From the NCBI GenBank assembly GCA_036821825.1, contig DAISIV010000061.1:1-18453 (forward strand): a DNA stretch of 18,453 nt, given 5' to 3'. The notes below the pieces were generated by a model that saw only the letters and a list, made by a program, of their open reading frames with translations, did no database searches and was not told the DNA's origin. Position numbers and translations under genes: made by a program. Shown piece by piece: positions 13,249 through 18,453 of this stretch. The stretch's first letter is position 1. Every line of letters starts with the position of its first letter. The DNA is from CAITZA01 sp937915285 (GTDB lineage Bacteria > Desulfobacterota > Desulfomonilia > Desulfomonilales > Desulfomonilaceae).

Positions 13249-16206
13249 ATGATAGACAGTTCCCCTACGGATAAAACAGCGATGAGCAACGAACAAATCC
13301 TGTCCATAGTCCAAGAGTTGTCAGGAATTGGCCAGGTCGTCAAACTGGACAGCAATCGTTCTCTGGATCTGAACAAACCGGATACAGTGTACTTGGTAAC
13401 AGCCGGATATATTGATGTCTTTGCGGTCAAGAGCGTGGGAGGAGACTCACAGGGACCGAGGATGAACATCATACGGGCCGACTCCGGCAGCCTGATTCTT
13501 GGTTTACTTTCAGATGATAAATCCAGCGATATTGGGTTCATTGGTGTTTCAGGCGCTAAAACAGAACTACTCGAATTCAGGCTCAAGGACCTTATGGCTC
13601 TTGTTCAGGGTTCAGAAAATAAAACGCTGCTTGTCAGTCTCGTTGATGACTGGATCAAAGGACTTCAGGCTTGTCTTTGTCCGAAGTTAGGGCAGAAACC
13701 GGTAAGCTTCCAGGAGATCAAATCGGGCGCCGCACAGAAGATTGATCCAGAAACAGTTTTGGGCGCTCGTCACGGACTGTTTTGGGTCAGCAACCCGGAC
13801 GCAGCCTGGAGTTTTTTAGGTCAATCCGATTTGGGGGATGTCTCCCGAAAAAGGACTTTGCCGATCACAAAATATTCATGGGTTGTGGTAGACGAACAGT
13901 CTGAAATATCATCAAAAACCACTCTGGAGCTGGTCGGAGACATTGATCAGGCGATGGATTGCATGGCCGATTTCCATGAATTGGTTTTTAGCCTTGTGAG
14001 ATTGCAGTATGAAAAGCGCATCTCGGAACAGACCAGGATTATCGTTCAGGAGCAGGATCAGGAAAAACGACTTGTTGAGTCAGCGCTCGAAAACCTAAGT
14101 TCCACAATCAACAAGGATCATCGCGATTTCAGGGATTTCAGGGGGAAACCGCTTCTGGACGCATGCCAGATGGTTGGGGCTCACATCGGCATAAAATTTG
14201 TTCAGAGGGCCTCTGATCAAAAAGGGATGGGTGATCCACTAAAAGATCTCTGCGAGGCCTCTCGCGTCCGTGTGAGGGAAGTCATACTGACTGGCGAGTG
14301 GTGGAAGAAAGATCACGGGTCGTTTCTGGGGTTTATGTCGGATGATGATCGACCGGTGGCTATTCTTGGGATGAAGCCTGGGGTCTACGTGCTAGGTGAT
14401 CCCGGGAACTTGTCCCGTAAGAGGATAGATCGTGAACTGGCCTCGAGTATAAAACCGCTGGCATACACATTCCAGGTACCTTTTCCACCGAAGGCCTTGA
14501 ACGCCTGGGATCTCGTAAAATTTTCTATGAAGGGCCTGGCCCCCGATATCTGGAGAAACATCGGATTCGGGATAATCGTCGGGCTTCTCGGGTTGATAAC
14601 CCCCATCGCCACTGGAATATTGATTGATGACATAATACCCAGTGAGGACCGGTCACAGTTGCTGGGATTGTCTGCAGCTTTTGTAGTGACCGCCATTTGT
14701 ATAACTCTCTTCCAGTTTGTGCAGGCCCTGGCTGTTTTGAGGATTGAGGGCAAGGCAAGCTTTCTGGTTCAGTCCGCCGTATGGGACAGACTGCTTGCGC
14801 TGCCTGTAACTTTTTTCAGGCAGTACCCCGCCGGTGATCTCGCCAACAGGACGCTGGGCATTGATCAGATGCGTCAACTGGTCTCATCTCAAGCTATGTC
14901 TACAATTCTGGCGGCCGTCTTTTCGATTTTCCAGGTAGGGCTGCTCTTCTATTACAGCATCCAGCTTGCAATAGTGGGTATCGTGCTAGCCGTGATAACG
15001 CTCATCGTGCCCGTGATATGCCTGTTCCTGCAGCTAAAATACCAAAGGCCACTTTACAATTTACTTGGAAAGATACAGGCTTTCAACCTTCAGGTAATAA
15101 ACGGGATTGCAAAACTGAGGATTAGCGCAGGCGAGAACAGGATGTTTCATCGATGGGCCGGCATGTTTTCTACTCAAAAGGATTTATCGTACAAGTCAGG
15201 GGTTGCGGGGAACATTCTAGCGGTTTCGATGAGTTCCGTGACTCTCGCAGGCGCCTTCACAATGTTCACCTGGACTTTCTTCAGCACCGATAAGACCTTG
15301 CATGCGATGTCTCCAGGCCATTTCATGGCTTTCATCAGCGCCTTCACGAGCGTTTTGGGGAGCGCCTTCTCGACTCTCACAACGATTTTCCCCATGATGC
15401 AAGTCAAGCCGATCTATGAGAGGACCAAACCTATTCTTTCTACGCTGCCGGAGGTGAAACCTACGGCGGCCTATCCAGGAGAACTTTCAGGTCATATCGA
15501 ATTGAGCAGGGTGTCATTCCGATACAATCCCGACGGGCCTCCAATAATCAAAGACTTCTCGCTTGAAATCAATCCACGGGAATTCGTCGCACTGGTTGGA
15601 CCATCAGGCTCAGGAAAGTCAACCCTTTTGAGATTGTTGCTGGGATTTGAACAACCGGAATCAGGCTCCATACTCTATGACGGACAGGATTTGACCAAGA
15701 TGGATGTTAAGGCAGTCCGGAGGCAAATTGGAGTGGTTCTCCAGAACGGAGTTCTTTTCTCGGGTAGTATTTTCGAAAACATTGTAGGCTCCTCGCCCTT
15801 CACACTCAACGAAGCATGGCAGGCTGCCCGAATGGCGCAACTCGAGGATGATATCAACAGCATGCCAATGGGCATGAACACAGTTATCGGTGAGGGAGGA
15901 GAGGGATTGTCAGGCGGACAAAGACAAAGACTACTCATTGCCCGTGCAGTCGTTCGCCAACCAAGAATATTATTCTTTGACGAGGCTACTAGCGCACTCG
16001 ACAATGAAAGACAGGAACTGGTTAGTCAAAGTATAGAAAAACTTGAGGCAGCAAGACTGGTTTTGGCCCATAGGCTCAGCACGATCAAAAACGCCCACAA
16101 AATTTGTGTCATAGTCGATGGCGCACTCGTTGAACTCGGTAACTATGATGAACTAATGGCCAAGGGAGGAGTATTCGCCGACCTCGCCAAACGCCAGATT
16201 GTCTGA
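13249..16206 (+). CDS. NHLP-type ABC exporter, second subunit, with long N-terminal extension
   Basis: This 985-residue protein matches the second ABC subunit of NHLP bacteriocin exporters (TIGR03797, from memory). It probably works with the preceding peptidase-ABC protein. The first 120 residues include TVYLVTAGYIDVFAV, like the start of a cyclic-nucleotide-binding barrel, but the expected Gly-Glu and Arg of a phosphate-binding cassette are not seen. Residues 295-425 look like a degenerate C39-like region (ACQMVGAHIGI, YVLGDP) without a catalytic Cys/His pair. The membrane domain spans about 430-730. The ATPase has Walker A GPSGSGKST (784-792), signature LSGGQ (887-891), Walker B ILFFDEAT (Asp911, Glu912) and H-loop His941. 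The ATG directly abuts the previous TAA, and AAGG at 13237-13240 is a fair ribosome-binding site. Met12 is an alternative start. Confidence 0.9.
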   Translation: MIDSSPTDKTAMSNEQILSIVQELSGIGQVVKLDSNRSLDLNKPDTVYLVTAGYIDVFAVKSVGGDSQGPRMNIIRADSGSLILGLLSDDKSSDIGFIGVSGAKTELLEFRLKDLMALVQGSENKTLLVSLVDDWIKGLQACLCPKLGQKPVSFQEIKSGAAQKIDPETVLGARHGLFWVSNPDAAWSFLGQSDLGDVSRKRTLPITKYSWVVVDEQSEISSKTTLELVGDIDQAMDCMADFHELVFSLVRLQYEKRISEQTRIIVQEQDQEKRLVESALENLSSTINKDHRDFRDFRGKPLLDACQMVGAHIGIKFVQRASDQKGMGDPLKDLCEASRVRVREVILTGEWWKKDHGSFLGFMSDDDRPVAILGMKPGVYVLGDPGNLSRKRIDRELASSIKPLAYTFQVPFPPKALNAWDLVKFSMKGLAPDIWRNIGFGIIVGLLGLITPIATGILIDDIIPSEDRSQLLGLSAAFVVTAICITLFQFVQALAVLRIEGKASFLVQSAVWDRLLALPVTFFRQYPAGDLANRTLGIDQMRQLVSSQAMSTILAAVFSIFQVGLLFYYSIQLAIVGIVLAVITLIVPVICLFLQLKYQRPLYNLLGKIQAFNLQVINGIAKLRISAGENRMFHRWAGMFSTQKDLSYKSGVAGNILAVSMSSVTLAGAFTMFTWTFFSTDKTLHAMSPGHFMAFISAFTSVLGSAFSTLTTIFPMMQVKPIYERTKPILSTLPEVKPTAAYPGELSGHIELSRVSFRYNPDGPPIIKDFSLEINPREFVALVGPSGSGKSTLLRLLLGFEQPESGSILYDGQDLTKMDVKAVRRQIGVVLQNGVLFSGSIFENIVGSSPFTLNEAWQAARMAQLEDDINSMPMGMNTVIGEGGEGLSGGQRQRLLIARAVVRQPRILFFDEATSALDNERQELVSQSIEKLEAARLVLAHRLSTIKNAHKICVIVDGALVELGNYDELMAKGGVFADLAKRQIV

Positions 16207-16402
16207 AAAAAGTTTGAGCCAAGATCAAAAATAAGCCAATTCCGTTTTAGCATGCCGGCTTCATCCACCGTCTCCCACTCGACCAGACCGGACCTCAACA
16301 GACAATTCATCAGAACATGCCAATCCCTTAGCCGAGACCTCCTATGCGTGACACTAATGGCCACGAGGTTTGCCATATTGCCATATAATACTTTAAAAAA
16401 TT

Positions 16403-16428
16403 ACCATAATATATTGACTTATAATGGT
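16403..16428. promoter_or_regulatory. Dyad bracketing the -35 box upstream of the tolC-like gene (candidate operator)
   Basis: ACCATAATA (16403-16411) and TATAATGGT (16420-16428) are inverted copies matching at 8 of 9 positions, with an 8-base centre TATTGACT that contains the -35 hexamer TTGACT. A regulator bound here would contact or block RNA polymerase. The arms are AT-rich, so chance is not excluded. The regulator is unknown. Confidence 0.4.
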
Positions 16429-16443
16429 TTTTATGAATATTAT
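16414..16443 (+). promoter_or_regulatory. Candidate sigma70 promoter for the tolC-like gene
   Basis: TTGACT (16414-16419) and TATTAT (16438-16443) are 18 bases apart. Both hexamers match consensus at five of six positions. Transcription would begin near 16450, leaving a leader of about 180 bases before the ATG at 16632. That leader contains the candidate structured RNA, so the channel gene probably has its own control separate from the exporter block. Confidence 0.55.
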
Positions 16444-16490
16444 CTCGCAAGTTTGCTGTAGGGAAAGTGTTGTTTGTATGGCATGGAACG

Positions 16491-16573
16491 GTGGATTTCT
16501 GCCCGGAAAAAGCTATCCTTTTAGCGCCTGGTTTGGCAGATCGATCACTTGTGGCGATAAGTGATGAATCCAC
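16491..16573 (+). ncRNA. Candidate structured leader RNA (three-way junction), unassigned
   Basis: By exact complementarity this segment folds as three helices. P1 is GTGGATT (16491-16497) with AATCCAC (16567-16573), 7 bp. P2 is TCTGCC (16498-16503) with GGCAGA (16535-16540), 6 bp, following P1 with no unpaired base. P3 is ATCACTT (16544-16550) with AAGTGAT (16559-16565), 7 bp and an 8-base loop. Within P2 a further helix AAAAG (16508-16512) / CTTTT (16518-16522) is possible. The P3 loop holds GGCG (16553-16556), complementary to CGCC (16525-16528) on the 3' side of the P2 arm, so a loop-loop contact could form. It lies about 40 bases after the predicted transcription start and 58 bases before the tolC-like start codon. 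It could be a riboswitch-like aptamer or another cis-acting element. I do not recognise the class. Confidence 0.42.
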
Positions 16574-16593
16574 TTTGAATACCCTCTATCTAA

Positions 16594-16617
16594 AGCTGAC
16601 ACGCTGTCTTTTGAGCT
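16594..16617 (+). promoter_or_regulatory. Possible hairpin next to the tolC-like ribosome-binding site
   Basis: GACA (16598-16601) and TGTC (16605-16608) form a short stem. AGCT at 16594-16597 and at 16614-16617 could extend it across a 5-base bulge. It ends just before GCAGGA (16618-16623), the ribosome-binding site 8 bases upstream of ATG. It is a possible switching element for the preceding structured RNA, but the pairing is weak. Confidence 0.22.
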
Positions 16618-16631
16618 GCAGGATTTATTGA

Positions 16632-18068
16632 ATGAAATTGATCCGTCTTAACTGCATATCTGTAATGCTTCTATTGGCATGCATGGCGCTTGAAGCTTCG
16701 GGTATGCCTACCGGATCAACTTTTAACACTCCGGTTGCGCCTGTCCAGAGGATTGATATCGAAAATTACTCGAACGTAAAACTCACGGTTCATGACGCAG
16801 TCAAGCTTGCGATAATAAGGAATTTCAGTCTTAGAAGCCAGGCTCTGACAATTGCTCAGAAGGAAAACGCAAAATGGGCTTCGTACTCGGACCTGTTGCC
16901 CCAGTTGAACATAACTTACGATTCTGAAATAAACAGGTATCGGCAGGCATCCAATGCAGGCATCCTTTCAGGAGTCCATCCGAGTCGCTGGACATACAGG
17001 GGCCAAACAAATAATCCGAGCCTGCTGCCATTGTATCCCTACAGGATAGACCCCTACAAAAACATGACACTCACAGCCACACTGACCCAACCGATCTACG
17101 ACGCCGGCCGTTTGGGAAACACCTACAAGTACGCAGTGATGGACGCCGTAGCTTCAGGCGTCGACATGGAAACCATGCGAAGAGACCTCACCAAGTCTGT
17201 CATACAGTCCTTCTACCAAATTTTGTTAGGTAGAAAGCTGTTGGGGGTTACAGACGAATCAATACGCGAGTTGACTGCGTTCAAGGCACGCGCCAGGGCC
17301 CTGTTGAAACACGGCGAAGCGCTCAAGGTTGACGTGGCCGCTGCTGAAGCTAGTCTTTCCAAGGCACGCTCCAGAAAGAACAAGGTGCTCACGGATCTTG
17401 AGACAGCTCAGGCGCAGCTAAACTTCCTGCTTTCCTATCCCCAGGGAACCTGCCTCAAACTGGATGAAAAAATCTGCTATGAGCCTTCTCCTTACACGTG
17501 CCCTGACATATATATGATAGCGGTATCCAATCGTTCAGAGATAAGAAAGGCCAACATCTCGATAGACCAGGCAAAAGCTCAGGTGAGAATAGCCCAGGCC
17601 TCCCTCGTGCCTGCCGTTAACCTGCAGCTTCAGGGGCAAAGGTTCAATGACGATTGGAATGTGTTCGATCCAGAAGGGACCAATGAGTGGACAATTCAGG
17701 GAACATTAACATGGGCATTTGATCTGTTCAGGAGCAGGGAAACAGTGCGCCAGCAAAGGAACGCACATGCCCAGTCATTTGTGAACAGGGAATATCTTGT
17801 CCAGCAGATTATGAACCAGGTTCAAAACGCTTACCTACAGGTCAAACAGAGCGAATCCGATATACAGGAGTTCCGAAGCGAAATCAAATGGCGTCAGGAG
17901 CAATATTACCGGATAAAGGAGATGTACAACCAGCAGTTGACATCTTACCTGCATGTCATGGACGCCATACTCAATGTGGACACATCCAGATCCAATTATT
18001 ACACAGCCCTGGCAAATCACACGATTTATGTAGCCGAGCTTGAACGGCAGATGGGAATCCTGAAGTAA
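16632..18068 (+). CDS. TolC-family outer-membrane efflux/secretion channel
   Basis: This 478-residue protein would form the trimeric outer-membrane and periplasmic tunnel that docks onto the HlyD-type adaptor. The N-terminus has a signal sequence (about 3-23). The LLAC at 14-17 is a poor lipobox, so ordinary signal-peptidase cleavage near ALEASG is more likely. Two outer-membrane-efflux repeats are visible. The first begins LTVHDAVKLAIIRNFSL and includes the strand TLTATLTQPIYDAGRLGN (about 148-165) and a long helical hairpin (about 170-275). The second begins PDIYMIAVSNRSEIRKANIS (about 289-308) and ends in a long helix up to ELERQMGILK. The length fits the family. The gene follows the exporter block on the same strand, with its own candidate promoter and leader. 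I infer that it is the channel of this exporter, though TolC proteins are often shared. Confidence 0.9.
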   Translation: MKLIRLNCISVMLLLACMALEASGMPTGSTFNTPVAPVQRIDIENYSNVKLTVHDAVKLAIIRNFSLRSQALTIAQKENAKWASYSDLLPQLNITYDSEINRYRQASNAGILSGVHPSRWTYRGQTNNPSLLPLYPYRIDPYKNMTLTATLTQPIYDAGRLGNTYKYAVMDAVASGVDMETMRRDLTKSVIQSFYQILLGRKLLGVTDESIRELTAFKARARALLKHGEALKVDVAAAEASLSKARSRKNKVLTDLETAQAQLNFLLSYPQGTCLKLDEKICYEPSPYTCPDIYMIAVSNRSEIRKANISIDQAKAQVRIAQASLVPAVNLQLQGQRFNDDWNVFDPEGTNEWTIQGTLTWAFDLFRSRETVRQQRNAHAQSFVNREYLVQQIMNQVQNAYLQVKQSESDIQEFRSEIKWRQEQYYRIKEMYNQQLTSYLHVMDAILNVDTSRSNYYTALANHTIYVAELERQMGILK

Positions 18069-18082
18069 CCACAGGAAAACCG

Positions 18083-18090
18083 CCCCCCCC
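18083..18090. repeat. Run of eight C bases between convergent genes
   Basis: A C8 homopolymer lies in the 32-base gap between the tolC-like stop and the stop of the minus-strand gene. It affects no reading frame. Homopolymers of this size are prone to length error in sequencing and replication. No terminator hairpin is evident in this gap. Confidence 0.7.
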
Positions 18091-18100
18091 AATCCTGATC

Positions 18101-18453
18101 TCAGTCAAACCACAGGCCGGTTACTCTCTGTTTGGGTGACTTCAGGTCAACCACAAGCCTCATGAAAAGGTCGTCTTCACTCTTTGAAAACCTCGCCTTG
18201 AACAGAGCGACGGTGTTGGCGCCCTTCACGTAAAAACCCAGGTAATCCAGAGAAACCAGCTTGCCAAGGCTTTTGTCGAATTTCTCGCTAAGAACCGAAA
18301 ACTTCTCAGCCGTCTCCGCCTTTTTCATCTGATCCGAAAAGTCACGCGAAAACTGCTCATAGTTCCTGGATTCTACTGCCTTCAGGATGGATGACATCTC
18401 TTCGGTAGCAAAGCCCCTGACTTGGTCATCACTGGCTTTGAGTTGAGCCAGGC
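18101..18453 (-). CDS. DUF3887-like small protein, 5' end beyond the window
   Basis: The reading frame is open from the window edge to a TGA at 18101-18103. An internal ATG at 18397 exists, but the frame continues upstream of it in a coding-like way (LAQLKASDDQVRGFATEEM), so the gene probably starts outside the window. The visible part of about 117 residues resembles DUF3887-type domains: a helical segment ILKAVESRNYEQFSRDFSD, then KFSVLSEKFDKSLGKLVSL, then beta-strands YLGFYVKGANTVALFKARF and a C-terminal VTGLWFD. Such proteins are often exported or lipid-anchored, with no known enzymatic role. It converges on the tolC-like gene, so it is not part of that transcript. Confidence 0.72.
   Translation of the reverse strand, partial: LAQLKASDDQVRGFATEEMSSILKAVESRNYEQFSRDFSDQMKKAETAEKFSVLSEKFDKSLGKLVSLDYLGFYVKGANTVALFKARFSKSEDDLFMRLVVDLKSPKQRVTGLWFD

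Larger units (their letters stand above)
16207..16631. other. Intergenic region between the exporter block and the tolC-like gene
   Basis: This 425-base stretch has two parts. From 16207 to about 16370 it has mixed composition, and a minus-strand open frame (16376 down to 16143, overlapping the end of the ABC gene) reads with plausible codons but has no ribosome-binding site. From about 16371 it is very AT-rich, with two direct GCCATAT repeats (16372-16378, 16380-16386). A candidate operator-promoter (16403-16443) and a structured leader RNA (16491-16573) follow. No clear rho-independent terminator is visible after the ABC gene. Confidence 0.55.

Noticed and set aside
12799..13314. A 171-codon minus-strand open frame opposite the peptidase ABC gene.
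   Set aside because: It is antisense to the conserved ATPase motifs of a well-supported gene, which readily create long shadow frames.
16207..16260. A rho-independent terminator after the second ABC gene.
   Set aside because: Only A-rich sequence is seen, with no GC-rich hairpin followed by a T run.
16478..16564. A 28-codon open frame (starting MAWNGG, with GGGAAAG upstream at 16461-16467) that could be a leader peptide or a small exported peptide.
   Set aside because: It overlaps the paired segments of the candidate structured RNA almost completely. Its stop lies inside a helix, and the ribosome-binding site is 10 bases away and only moderate. The GG near its start is far too early for a double-glycine leader.
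16491..16573. A tRNA, because the outer helix has 7 bp.
   Set aside because: There is no T-loop (TTCRA-type) sequence and no 5-bp T-stem or anticodon stem in the right place. The third helix has 7 bp with an 8-base loop.

Overview
The window looks like chromosomal DNA of a Gram-negative bacterium with roughly balanced base composition. My best guess is a Desulfobacterota (former Deltaproteobacteria) species. This is inferred from the gene families present: a multi-PAS hybrid histidine kinase, a Cache-HAMP nucleotide cyclase of a type common in that group, an NHLP-type exporter, a TolC-family outer-membrane channel and a DUF3887-like small protein. No rRNA, tRNA, CRISPR array, insertion sequence or phage gene is visible.

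Layout. Positions 164-3190 (minus strand) encode a membrane-anchored hybrid sensor histidine kinase with four PAS domains and a C-terminal receiver. A 378-base divergent intergenic region follows, with a good promoter candidate for gyrA. gyrA (3569-6034, TTG start) is followed by an NMT1/THI5-like periplasmic binding protein and a Cache-HAMP class III nucleotide cyclase. Each is joined to the gene before it by a 4-base stop/start overlap (ATGA, GTGA), so the three probably share a transcript. After a gap of about 110 bases comes a small exported protein of unknown function (9290-9718). Next is a tight three-gene block (9801-16206): an HlyD-type adaptor, a C39-peptidase ABC exporter and a second, unusually long ABC exporter. 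Together these form an NHLP/NHLM-type peptide export machine. A 425-base noncoding region then leads to a TolC-family gene (16632-18068), which would complete a cell-envelope-spanning channel. The window ends with the 3' part of a minus-strand DUF3887-like gene.

How the parts may work together. The exporter has inner-membrane, adaptor and outer-membrane components, with an intact Cys-His-Asp peptidase for removing leaders. No precursor peptide of the NHLP or Nif11 type is visible, so the substrate is probably encoded elsewhere. The second ABC protein carries an N-terminal region resembling a cyclic-nucleotide-binding fold without the usual phosphate-binding residues, followed by a region resembling a degenerate C39 domain. 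The upstream cyclase has Glu/Gly at the two base-selecting positions rather than the Lys/Thr or Lys/Asp pair of adenylate cyclases, so it may make cGMP.

The least-explained element is the tolC leader. An 8/9-bp dyad brackets a TTGACT -35 box. Downstream, before the tolC ribosome-binding site, lies an 83-base segment that folds by exact complementarity into a compact three-way junction (7, 6 and 7 bp) with a possible loop-loop contact. I could not match it to a riboswitch class I know.
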